DNA from: Argopecten irradians
Lineage: Eukaryota; Mollusca; Bivalvia; Pectinida; Pectinidae
Length of the DNA: 64,000 bases
NCBI RefSeq assembly: GCF_041381155.1
Contig: NC_091143.1
Coordinates: 33,171,331 to 33,235,330 of the forward strand
Reading direction: 5' to 3'
The first letter of the stretch is position 1. Every line of letters begins with the position of its first letter. Both the position numbers and the translations under genes were made by a program. Shown piece by piece: positions 1-13,444 of this stretch. The notes beneath the pieces are model-generated. The model ran no database searches and was not told where the DNA came from. It was given only the letters and a program-made list of their open reading frames with translations.

Positions 1-3000
1 ATTAAAAAATATCAAACACAATAACTACAAATGATCACTCACAGCAACTACAAATTATCACTCACAGCAACTACAAATTACTACACACAGTAAGTACAAA
101 TTATTAAACACAGTAACTGCAAATTATCACAGACAGAAACTACATATTATCAAACACACAAACTACAAATTATCAAACACAGTAACTACAAATTATCACA
201 TACAGCAACTACAAATTATCACATACAGCAACTATAAATTATCAAACACAGTAACTACAAATTATCACAGACAGAAACTACATATTATCAAACACACAAA
301 CTACAAATTATCAAACACACAAACTACAAATTATCAAACGCAGTAACTACAAATTATCACATACAGCAACTATATATTATCAAACACAGTAACTACAAAT
401 TATCACACACAGAAACTACAAATTATCAAACACACCAATTACAAATGATCAAACACAGTAACTACAAATTATCACACACAAAAACTACAAATTATCACAT
501 ACACCAACTACAAATTATCAAACATAGTTACTTCAAATGATCAAACACAGTAACTACAAATTATCACATACAGCAACTATATATTATCAAACACAGTAAC
601 TACAAATTATCAAACACAGTAACTACAAATTATCACACACAAAAACTACACATTATCAAACACACCAACTACAAATTATCAAACACAGTAACTAAAAATT
701 ATCACACACAGAAACTACAAATTTTCACACACAACAACTACAAATTATCAAACATAGTAACTTCAAATGATCAAACACAGTAACAACAAATTATCACACA
801 CAGCAACTACAAATTATCCAACACAATAACTAAATATTATCGAACATAGTAACTACAAAGTATCACATACAGCAACTACAAATTATCAAACACACCAACT
901 ACTTATTATAAAACACAGTAACCACAAATTAACAAACAGCAACGGTAACTACAAATTATCACACACAGCAACTACAAATTATCAAACACAGTAACTACAA
1001 ATTTTCACACACAACTACTACAAATTATCAAACACAATAAATAAAAATTATCACACACAGAAACTACATGTTATCAAACACAGTAACTTCAAATTATCAA
1101 ACACAGTACCTACAACTTATAACACACATCAATTACAAATTATCACACACAGTAACTACAAATTATCAAACACAGTAACTACAAATTATCAAACATAGTA
1201 ACTTCAAATGATCAAACACAGTAACTTCAAATTATCAAGCACAGTAACTACAAATTATCACATACACCAACTACAAATTATCAAACACAGTAACTACAAA
1301 TTATCACATACAGCAATTTCAAATTAACAAACACAGCAACTACAAATTATCAAACACAGTAACTACAAATTATCAAACACAGTAACTACAAATTATCAAA
1401 CACAGTAACCATAAATTATCACACACAGCAACTACAAATTATCAAACACAACAACTACAAATTATCAAACACAGTAATTAAAAAATATCAAACACAATAA
1501 CTACAAATGATCACTCACAGCAACTACAAATTATCACTCACAGCAACTACAAATTACTACACACAGTAAGTACAAATTATTAAACATAGTAACTACAAAT
1601 TATCACAGACAGAAACTACATATTATCAAACACACAAACTACAAATTATCAAACACAGTAAATACAAATTATCACATACAGCAACTACAAATTATCACAT
1701 ACAGCAACTATAAATTATCTAACACAGTAACTACAAATTATCACACACAGAAACTACATATTATCAAACACACAAACTACAAATTATCAAACACAGTAAC
1801 TACAAATTATCACATACAGCAACTATAAATTATCAAACACAGTAACTACAAATTATCAAACACAGTAACTACAAATTATCACACACAGAAACTACAAATG
1901 ATAAACCAACACACCTACTACAAATATCAAACACAACACAAATCAACAAAACAGTAACTACAAATTATCACACACAAAAACTACACATTATCAAACACAC
2001 CAACTACAAATTATCAAACACAGTAACTACAAATTATCAAACACAGTAACTACAAATTTTCACACACAACAACTACAAATTATCAAACATAGTAACTTCA
2101 AATGATCAAACACAGTAACTACAAATTATCACACACAGTAACTACAACTTATCAAACACAATAACTACAAATTATCAAACACAGTAACTACAAATTATCA
2201 AACACAATAACTACAAATTATCAAACACAGTTACTACAAATTATCACACACAGTAACTATCAAAATATCACATACAGCAACTATAAATTATCTAACACAG
2301 TAACTACAAATTATCACACACAGAAACTACATATTATCAAACACACAAACTACAAATTATCAAACACAGTAACTACAAATTATCACATACAGCAACTATA
2401 AATTATCAAACACAGTAACTACAAATTATCACACACTTCAAATGAACAAACACAGTAACTACAAATTATCAAACACAGTAACTACAAATTATCAAACACA
2501 GTAACTACAAATTATCAAACACAGTAACTACAAATTATCAAACACAGCAACTACAAATTATCAAACACAGCAACTACAAATTATCAAACACAGTAACTAC
2601 AAATTATCAAACACAGTAACTACAAATTATCAAACACAGTAACTACAAATTATCAAACACAGTAACTACAAATTATCAAACACAGTAACTACAAATTATC
2701 AAACACAGTAACCATAAATTATCACACACAGCAACTACAAATTATCAAACACAACAACTACAAATTATCAAACACAGTAATTAAAAAATATCAAACACAA
2801 TACCTACAAATGATCACTCACAGCAACTACAAATTATCACTCACAGCAACTACAAATTACTACACACAGTAAGTACAAATTATTAAACACAGTAACTACA
2901 AATTATCACAGACAGAAACTACATATTATCAAACACACAAACTACAAATTATCAAACACAGTAACTACAAATTATCACATACAGCAACTTCAAATTAACA

Positions 3001-6000
3001 AACACAGCAACTACAAATTATCAAACACAGTAACTACAAATTATCAAACACAGTAACTACAAATTATCAAACACAGTAACTACAAATTATCAAACACAGT
3101 AACTACAAATTATCAAACACAGTAACTACAAATTATCAAACACAGTAACTACAAATTATCACACACAGAAACTACATATTATCAAACACACAAACTACAA
3201 ATTATCAAACACAGTAACTACAAATTATCACATACAGCAACTACAAATTATCACATACAGCAACTATAAATTATCTAACACAGTAACTACAAATTATCAC
3301 ACACAGAAACTACATATTATCAAACACACAAACTACAAATTATCAAACACAGTAACTACAAATTATCACATACAGCAACTATAAATTATCAAACACAGTA
3401 AACAAATTATCAACACAGAAACTACAAATTATCAAACACACAGAAACTAACTACAAATTATCAAACACACCTAACTACAAATTATCAAACACAGTAACTA
3501 CAAATTATCACACACAAAAACTACACAGAACTACAAATTATCAAACACACAACTATACAAATTATCAAACACAGTAAACTACAAATATCAATACACACAG
3601 TAACTACAAATTATACACACAGAAACTACAAATTATCAAACACAACAACTACAAATTATCAAACATAGTAACTCAAATGATCAAACACAGTAACTACAAA
3701 TTATCACACACAACAACTACAAATTATCACACACAATAACTAAAAATTATCGAACACAGTAACTACAAAGTATCACATACAGCAACTACAAATTATCAAA
3801 CACACAACTACTACTTATTATAAAACACAGTAACCACAAATTAACAAACAGCAACGGTAACTACAAATTATCACACACATCAACTACAAATTATCAAACA
3901 CAGTAACTACAAATTTCACACACAACAACTACAAATTATCAAACACAATAACTAAAAATTATCACACACAGAAAGTACATATTATCAAACACAGTAACTA
4001 CAAATTATCAAACACATTAACTACAAATTATCACACACAGCAACTACAAATTATCAAACATAGTAACTTCAAATGATCAAACACAGTAACTTCAAATTAT
4101 CAAACACAACAACTACACAAATTATCAAACACGGTAACTACAAATTATCAAACACAGTAACTACAAATTATCAAACACAGTAATCACAAATTATCACATA
4201 CACAAGCTACAAATTATCAAACACAGTAACTACAAATTATCACATACAGCAATTTTTAATTAACAAACACAGTAACTACAAATTATCTCACACAGCAACT
4301 ACAAATTATCACATACAGCAACTATATATTATCAAACACAGTAACTACAAATTATCACACACAAAAACTACACATTATCAAACACACCAACTACAAATTA
4401 TCAAACACAGTAACTACAAATTATCACACACAGAAACTACAAATTTTCACACACAACAACTACAAATTATCAAACATAGTAACTTCAAATGATCAAACAC
4501 AGTAACTACAAATTATCACACACAGCAACTACAAATTATAAAACACAGTAACCACAAATTAACAAACAGCAACGGTAACTACAAATTATCACACACAGCA
4601 ACTACAAATTATCAAACACACCAACTACTTATTATAAAACACAGTAACCACAAATTAACAAACAGCAACGGTAACTACAAATTATCACACACAGCAACTA
4701 CAAATTATCAAACACAGTAACTACAAATTTTCACACACAACTACTACAAATTATCAAACACAATAAATAAAAATTATCACACACAGAAACTACATATTAT
4801 CAAACACAGTAACTTCAAATTATCAAACACAGTACCTACAACTTATAACACACATCAATTACAAATTATCACACACAGTAACTACAAATTATCAAACACA
4901 GTAACTACAAATTATCAAACATAGTAACTTCAAATGATCAAACACAGTAACTTCAAATTATCAAGCACAGTAACTACAAATTATCACATACACCAACTAC
5001 AAATTATCAAACACAGTAACTACAAATTATCACATACAGCAATTTCAAATTAACAAACACAGCAACTACAAATTCTCAAACACAGTAACTTCAAATTATC
5101 AAACACAGTAACTACAAATTATCAAACACAGTAACTACAAATTATCAAACACAGTAACTACAAATTATCAAACACAGTAACTACAAATTATCAAACACAG
5201 TAACTACAAATTATCAAACACAGTAACCATAAATTATCACACACAGCAACTACAAATTATCAAACACAACAACTACAAATTATCAAACACAGTAATTAAA
5301 AAATATCAAACACAATAACTACAAATGATCACTCACAGCAACTACAAATTATCACTCACAGCAACTACAAATTACTACACACAGTAAGTACAAATTATTA
5401 AACATAGTAACTACAAATTATCACAGACAGAAACTACATATTATCAAACACACAAACTACAAATTATCAAACACAGTAACTACAAATTATCACATACAGC
5501 AACTACAAATTATCACATACAGCAACTATAAATTATCTAACACAGTAACTACAAATTATCACACACAGAAACTACATATTATCAAACACACAAACTACAA
5601 ATTATCAAACACAGTAACTACAAATTATCACATACAGCAACTATAAATTATCAAACACAGTAACTACAAATTATCACACACAGAAACTACAAATTATCAA
5701 ACACACCTACTACAAATGATCAAACACAGTAACTACAAATTATCACACACAAAAACTACACATTATCAAACACACCAACTACAAATTATCAAACACAGTA
5801 ACTACAAATTATTACACACAGAAACTACAAATTTTCACACACAACAACTACAAATTATCAAACATAGTAACTTCAAATGATCAAACACAGTAACTACAAA
5901 TTATCACACACAACAACTACAAATTATCCAACACAATAACTAAAAATTATCGAACACAGTAACTACAAAGTATCACATACAGCAACTACAAATTATCAAA

Positions 6001-8215
6001 CACACCAACTACTTATTATAAAACACAGTAACCACAAATTAACAAACAGCAACGGTAACTACAAATTATCACACACATCAACTACAAATTATCAAACACA
6101 GTAACTACAAATTTCACACACAACAACTACAAATTATCAAACACAGTAACTACAAATTTCACACACAACAACTACAAATTATCAAACACAATAACTAAAA
6201 ATTATCACACACAGAAAGTACATATTATCAAACACAGTAACTACAAATTATCAAACACAGTAACTACAAATTATCAAACACAGTAACTACAAATTATCAC
6301 ACACAGCAACTACAAATTATCAAACATAGTAACTTCAAATGATCAAACACAGTAACTTCAAATTATCAAACACAACAACTACAAATTATCAAACACAGTA
6401 ACTACAAATTATCAAACACAGTAACTACAAATTATCAAACACAGTAATCACAAATTATCACATACACAAGCTACAAATTATCAAACACAGTAACTACAAA
6501 TTATCACATACAGCAATTTTTAATTAACAAACACAGTAACTACAAATTATCTCACACAGCAACTACAAATTATCAAACACAGTAACTACAAATTATCAAA
6601 CACAGTAACTACAAATTATCAAACACAGTAACTACAAATTATCAAACACAGTAACCACAAATTATCACACACAGCAACTACAAATTATCAAACACAGTAA
6701 CTACAAATTATCAAACACAGTAACTACAAATTATCAAACACAGTAACTACAAATTATCAAACACAGTAACTACAAATTATCAAACACAGTAACCAAAATT
6801 ATCACATACTCCAACTACAAATTATCAAACACAGTAACTACAAATTATCAAACACAGTAACTACAAATTATCAAACACAGTAACTACAAATTATCAAACA
6901 CAGTAACTACAAATTATCACATACACCAACTACAAATTATCAAACACAGTAACTACAAATTATCACATACACCAACTACAAATTATCAAACACAGTAGCT
7001 ACAAATTATCACATACACCAACTACAAATTATCAAACACAGAAACTACAAATTATCACACACAGCAACTACAAATTATCAAACACAGTAACTTCAAATTA
7101 TCAAACACAGTAACTACAAATTATCAAACACAGTAACTACAAATTATCAAACACAGTAACTACAAATTATCAAACACAGTAACTACAAATTATCAAACAC
7201 AGTAACTACAAATTATCAAACACAGTAACTACAAATTATCACACACAGTAACTACAAATTATCAAACACAGAAACTACAAATTATCACATACAGCAACTA
7301 TAAATTATCAAACACAGTAACTACAAATTATCAAACACAGCAACTACAAATTATCAAACACAGTAACTACAAAGTATCACATCCAGCAACTACATATGAT
7401 CAAACACAACAACTACAAATTATCAAACACAGTAACTACAAATTATCAAACACAGTTACTACAAATTATCAAACACAGTAACTACAAATTATCAAACACA
7501 ACAACTACAAATTATCAAACACAGTAACTACAAATTATCAAACACAGTAACTACAAATTATCAAACACAGTAACTACAAATTATCAAACACAGCAACTAC
7601 AAATTATCAAACACAGTAACTACAAATTATCAAACACAGTAACTACAAATTATCACATATCAAACACAGTAACTACAAAGTATCACACACAGCAACTACA
7701 AAATATCAAACATAGTAACTTCAAATGATCAAACACAGCAACTACAAATTATCAAACACAGTAACTACAAATTATCAAACACAGTTACTACAAATTATCA
7801 AACACAGCAACTACAAAGTATCATATACGCCAACTACAAATTATCAAACACAGTAACTACAAATTATCAAACACACCAACTACATATTATCAAACACATT
7901 AACTACAAATTATCAAACACGGTAACTACAAATTATCAAACACAGTAACTACAAATTATCAAACACAGTAACTACAAATTATCAAACACAGTAACTACAA
8001 ATTATCAAACACAGTAACTACAAATTATCACACACAGCAACTACAAATTATCAAACACAGTAACTACAAATTATCAAACACAGTAACTACAAATTATCAA
8101 ACACAGTAACTACAAATTATCAAACACAGTAACTACAAATTATCAAATACAGTAACTACAAATTATCAAACACAGTAATTACAAATTATCAAAGACAATA
8201 ACTACAAACATTTAA
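1..8215. repeat. 23-bp AT-rich minisatellite array with higher-order duplications
   Basis: About 350 tandem copies of a 23-bp unit built around ACAAATTATCAAACACAG and TAACT, with variants such as CACATACAGCAACTATA. The array starts before the window. A recognisable variant block opening ATTAAAAAATATC recurs at 1, 1477, 2780 and 5295, so kilobase-scale segments have been duplicated inside the array. Copies are most uniform near 2450-2700, 5100-5230 and 6560-8150. No reading frame in it looks like protein. Confidence 0.97.
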
Positions 8216-8469
8216 CGACAGCAGCTACAAATTTTCAGTTTAAAGACAGAATTGAATGACATGATGGACATTTGCCAAATAGAAGCGCCACATTGGAGTT
8301 ATACATATTATTGTGGTGTAATTAAACACATTCATGTCATAATTTAGAATTTCATTTTCATGATTTAATCTTATATTATAAATTTCTGAATATTTTGAAA
8401 TATCGATACAAACTATGGCACTGGTCTATTGGCATTCTTCCAATCCAATTGACGAGCTACAACTTAAGT

Positions 8470-8850
8470 TTCGAAATATTCTGATAAAGTATTTTAAACA
8501 GTAGAAACATTCTGATAAAGTATTCCAAACAGTCGAAAAGATTCTACCTTAGTTTTCAAAACAGACGAAACCTTTTGATAAAGTATTCCAAACAGACGAA
8601 ACACTCTGATAAAGAATTCCAAACAGACGAAACATTCTGATAAAGTATTTCAAACAGACGAAACACTCTGATAAAGTCTTCCAAACAGTCGAAACACTCT
8701 GATAAAGTCTTCCAAACAGTCGAAACACTCTGATAAAGTATTCCAAACAGTTGAAACATTCTGATAAAGTATTCCAAACAGACGAAACACTCTGATAAAG
8801 TATTCCAAACAGACGAAACACTCTGTTAAAGTATTCCAAACACACATTTC
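8470..8850. repeat. 31-bp minisatellite
   Basis: About 12 copies of a 31-bp unit (GATAAAGTATTCCAAACAG followed by a GACGAAACAYTCT-like part). Successive GATAAAG starts at 8577, 8608 and 8639 give the period. The overlapping open frames of 65-98 codons on the minus strand are by-products of the repeat. Confidence 0.93.
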
Positions 8851-9179
8851 ATTTCAAGATGCATTTCGCACCACGTCATGTAATATCAGGACTGAATCGT
8901 CTCTCAAAAAGAAAACGTTCTGATAAAACAACAACATATATTTTTTCTGATCAAATATTTTTTTAATATCTAACATGTTTTTTTATATATATAAATAGAA
9001 TGAGTCATTCAAACTGTTTCACAAGAATGATTTTATCACAAACATGTATTGAACGGGAAAAGATATGTTAATTATCTCTCAATGAACTATAAAACAATCT
9101 GATGTTTTACTGTGCAGACAATATCAAAACAATATCTATGCCTATTAAGAGCATGGTTATTGCCTGAAAAAAAATTGTT

Positions 9180-9600
9180 GATTCAAGAGAGTTGGGATTT
9201 GTGTTAATAAAATGTTCTAGATTCAGTTAGAGTGGTAGTTTTTCTGAATAAAATGTTCTAGATTAAGGATGGTGTTTGCCTGAACAAAATTATTTAGATT
9301 AAGGATGGTGTTTGACTGAACAAAATTTTCTAGATTAAGGATGGTTTTTGTCTGAACAAAGTTATTTAGATTAATGATGGTTTTTGTCTGAACAAAACAT
9401 TTTAGATTGAGGATGGGTTTTGTCTGAACAAAACGTTCTAGACTATGGATGGTTTTTGTCTGAACAAAATGTTCTAGATTAAGGATGGTCTTGTCTGAAC
9501 AAAATGATTTAGATTTAATAAGGGTGAGGTTTGACTGAACAAAATGTTATGGAATCAAAAAGGGTGCTTTTTTTCTGATTAAAATGTCCTAGTTTCAATA
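9180..9600. repeat. ~36-bp degenerate minisatellite
   Basis: About 11 imperfect copies of a unit containing TCTGAACAAAAT, GTTCTAGATTAAGGATGG and TTTTTG. More diverged than the neighbouring arrays. Confidence 0.88.
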
Positions 9601-10015
9601 AGGTAGTTTTTGTCTGGCGGTCTGGGCGCTGCATTTTTCCTTTCCTTTTTCATACATATGAAACATTAATGAATTATCAAAGTGGCATGAACAATTTCGC
9701 AATACTATATTTTTTTTAAAATTCAAATAGGATGCCTGCCAGATATGATGAATGGAGGGACCCAAATGAATTGGTGGTCCATGGTACTGAGTGTCCAGAT
9801 CGGGAACAACCACATATATGAGAACAACTTCATGTATGTTCATGTATATAGATGAAATAAGTCGTACAGTTTCCGCAAAAGTTTTGTTTTGGTCCAAGTG
9901 TATATTTTGATAGTCTAGTACCTTGCAGACGTTTAGTACATTGGATACTTTGCATAAGTGGGATATCATATTTATTGATAAAAATGTTCACATGTGATAA
10001 GAAAAGGTGTTCCAA
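9595..10015 (-). other. Minus-strand open frames, possible remnant, unrecognised
   Basis: Two overlapping minus-strand frames of 124 and 61 codons lie in non-repetitive sequence here. The 124-codon frame (9595-9969) has mixed, protein-like composition with several Cys and His, for example QASYLNFKKNIVLRNCSCHF, but I recognise no domain and see no supporting splice structure. It could be an exon of an unknown gene, a transposon remnant, or chance. Confidence 0.2.
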
Positions 10016-10039
10016 AGAATGTTCAAAGAATTAAGTTGA

Positions 10040-10263
10040 ACAAATAAATGCTAAGTGGCATAGATATCCTGATATATTGGTATAACCATAAACCTTCACC
10101 TGTTTGAATCCCATTTGGGGCAGTTGCCATGTGCTCAAAGCTGGTCGGTTTTTCTCCACCATCTCAACATGACATTCTTTAAATTACCCTGGCTGTTAAT
10201 AGGACGATAATCAATCTACTCAATAAAACCAGACTTTGCAAAAAAAAAAAAAAAAAAAAAAAA
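10040..10263 (+). mobile_element. tRNA-derived SINE with poly-A tail
   Basis: A pol III B-box-like GTTTGAATCCC (10102-10112) is followed by CATTTGGGGCAGTTGCC, then a tail with CCTGGCTGTTAATAGGACG and a terminal run of about 24 A. This architecture and tail are typical of bivalve SINEs. The A box is degenerate (around 10048-10060). The tail CCCTGGCTGTTA also ends the separate element at about 32030-32690, so the two families probably shared a LINE partner. Confidence 0.65.
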
Positions 10264-10841
10264 TCTATACAGACCAGTTGTTTTAGTTTCAATGTAAGTG
10301 TATTACACATTTTGTAGCATATTAACTTCTTTACATATTTCAAATGTACATTTAAATGTCATTGGAGAGGCCCTTTTTCAATAACCATTCAAGTGGTCTC
10401 CAACACAGGTTTGACATACAGATACTGGTTGTATTTATTCATTCAGCTAATTAGATTTTTTGTAGTCAAGGGTCAAAGTTTTGACCCCTGAGACAATGAG
10501 ATTCAAGCTGAAATCAGATGGTTTGAGAAAAAAAAGAAAGGGTGAAGACAGTCTGAGGCATTTAAGAATCAGCTGCATCACTTGGTTTGTTGAGGTTACA
10601 CATGACCAGGGCTACAACTTGGAAAGGTAAAATGAAAATCTCAGAAATGAAAATGAATTTTTGAGACAAGAAATTAAAAAAATATAACATATGTAAGACA
10701 TGTAGAGAAAAAATGGAAAGCATCCTGTGAAAGTTTTCAGGAAATATTAAACTCTGTTACTCCTGTTTCGGTTAAACGCAAAATAAAAACCGCTAAGTGA
10801 TTGTACTAATTCTTATGTGAGCAAAATTTGAAAGTCAGAAA

Positions 10842-11781
10842 TTGGAGAGTGCTAAATCGAATGAATGTAGTGTAGTTGAGGTGACCGTGATTAGAAATGG
10901 AAAGAAAGAGGTGTCATTGGTGGATGATTCTGAGGTGTCATCAGAGAAAATACTTGACATGAACATGTTGATATATGTCCTTGACACAACTCATATTTCG
11001 TGGTCATGTTATCATGAATTGAGTATGCTCTTTAAGTCTTTGCCTCGAAGTTTTTCTGTATCAGAACAAATTCATTCTATTAATTCCAGCTTTAATATTA
11101 GAGAAACTGCAGATGGGTTAGGAGTACAACAATCATTGAGGGAAAGGATAATGGCTGTTGTGAAAAACTGATTGAGCAGGATTCCTGTAATAATGAAGAT
11201 ACATTGCACATAAAATATCAGGGGATGGAACAAAAGTTGGCAAAAAAATGGATGTGATTAACTTTTCTTTCACTATCATGAATGAGGCTCGGTGCGGCTC
11301 AGTGGAAGGGAACTACCTCATATTTATTATAAGGACAAAAGAAAACTATGAGGACCTGAAACTGACTTTGAAAGATTTTTAAATGGAGGTGAAGCAGTTA
11401 CAAAACTGTGAAGTACAAATCTGTGAAAAAACATATATAGTAAAACTTTATCTTGGCGTTGACTACAAATTTTTGTTAACTGCTTTAGGAATGAATTCAA
11501 TTTGTTCGCAGTTCTTGTGCCTTTATTATAAATACCCTAAGCAGGAAAGAGGAGATCTTGGAAAACAGTGGTCAATTAGAAACTGTGTCTTTGGAACTCT
11601 ACCTGTTGGCTATGTGTATGAAGCAAACAAAAGTAAAAATAGAAAGCAGACAACATATTCTGTGGTTAATGAACCCATTTTTCCAGAGATACACCTCATT
11701 GAGGTAGTTAACCGCTTTATTAATATGGAACATAGAACACTAGACAACATAGCAACAAAAAGCACATTTCCGTCCGGTTAA
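10842..11781 (+). pseudogene. Degenerate fragment of a multicopy invertebrate protein family, probably transposase-related
   Basis: Two open frames (10842-11171, 109 codons; 11383-11781, 132 codons), with further coding-like sequence between them, are collinear with a large uncharacterised family I recall from cnidarian, sponge and mollusc genomes. Its landmarks are an N-terminal segment like WSCYHELSMLFKSLPRSF, an acidic Asp-Gly motif, and a later GVDYKFLL segment. Repeated Asp-containing motifs and high copy number suggest a DDE-type transposase origin, but that is inference. The copy is broken into several pieces and no terminal repeats were found. I assign no function. Confidence 0.5.
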
Positions 11782-13295
11782 GATAAGACCAAAGCAAAAC
11801 ATATTACACAGTTTGAAATGATGACACTGGCTACATCTGTATGTTGTATGAAAAGAAAACAATTACAATATCATATTTTTTAATTAAAAATTATTTGTTC
11901 AATGATGTCAATTATGATTAAACATTTCTGTCTTAAATGTTTTCGGTTTTCGTTCTCAAAGTTAAAACTTACATACCAATGTCTAAGAACAAATATTTTA
12001 AGGGTAACAAATTCCCTTGGTACACACCGTTCGACTCAAAATTCTATTTAAATGACGTGATTTTCTTAAAACAAATCATTTCCTTTGTTGATAAAATTAG
12101 ATAATGGTAAACATCTCTACGTCATAATAAATGTAATGGGGGATTGGTTGAGAACAAGAGAAGATACATATACATAATTCCTGCAAAGCGCAAATTTCGT
12201 TCTCGTTAACTGGTTGTCTCCTCAGTTCAAAAGAAACGGTGTTGACCGTGAAATTCCGTCTATTTTGCTATCAAACATAGATTTAACATATAATCTCAGA
12301 AATACTTAAATTATCAGCAGATAGAAGAAATATTAATGATCCTTAATTGCTTGAATTTAACAGACAAAAACCTGTACAGTATCAAGCTTTCTTCCTCAAG
12401 AAATGCACTTACTTAGTAAGAACAATATCTCTATATTTTTCGGAGGCCAAATATTTCCCGCTATGTTGTTTGAGCTAGACTAAGCTTACCTTAATGTTAC
12501 TAAGCAAGACTAGCTTAAATGTGCGCAAAGGGAGATAACTCAAATATTGCTAACTAAGGTTCAGAAAGAATTATTTTTACTACTTCAGTATTTATAAAAC
12601 CATTTCAACCATCATGCAATAATACATTTTCCGTTCATTAAGAAATTTGAATTGAAATTTTAAAAAATGTACAGTCCGACTGCATTAGGAATAAAATCAT
12701 GCATGCGTATTGATCTATAAGTTTTAACACGCTTGATAAATGTTTTGGTGATTATGAAATTAGACACTAAATATTGGTATTGGTCTATACACAAAGCAAA
12801 AAGACAAAATACATTATACTTATTAAGAATTGTCTAATATAAAGCAATAAATGAAAATATTGTTGAAATGTTGAATACAACATAAGGCAGATGCCATTTA
12901 TATGAAATCGAGAATCAAATTAAATTACTTAATACAAATATCCTTGTTCACAGTATAAATCTATATATTGAAGTCCTGAAATATATATCATCGATGTGTT
13001 TCCTATCTAACATTTCTTTCCTTATTGTTAAAATAAGATTTGTTTTCTTAAGTCAAATTAATTATTAATGAATATGATCATTGTATATCAACATGAAAAA
13101 AAGATCTAGAAAAAAAAGAAGAAAGAATAAAATAAAAGTGAATAAAAATGATAGTTGGTAATGTTAGAAAAACATACTTTTACATATTTTTCAAAAAAGC
13201 AACAGTTATATAAATTTTAATAAAGCTGACAAATAATCGAAAGCCTTGACCTTGTAATGGTAGCGATAACGATAGTGGTTTAGTCGGGGGAAGCC
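11782..13295. other. AT-rich intergenic stretch
   Basis: No gene, tandem array or recognisable mobile element seen. The sequence is AT-rich with short homopolymers (for example A-rich runs near 13095-13140). The regulatory region of the downstream secreted-protein gene presumably lies at its right end, but I see no clear TATA box near 13296. Confidence 0.6.
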
Positions 13296-13444
13296 ATGTT
13301 TGCCCACCAGGTTTTGGTTTTAGTACTGATCGGTTACTTCTGGCTGTGTGTGACAGCCATCTGGCCGAGGGAACTACAGGAGAAGCTGGTCAATGTGCAG
13401 ACAGTCACATTCCTAGTCACTGTTAATGATACCTGGGATCCCAG
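13296..13444 (+). CDS. Secreted protein exon 1 (signal peptide)
   Basis: Residues 1-49 plus two bases of codon 50. Start ATG in context GAAGCCATGT; ends CCCAG before gtagtc. Encodes the signal peptide and the start of the mature chain including the N44 sequon. Confidence 0.68.

Noticed and set aside
1-8215. CRISPR-like array
   Set aside because: Repeats are head-to-tail without unique spacers, lie in a eukaryotic context and have no cas genes.
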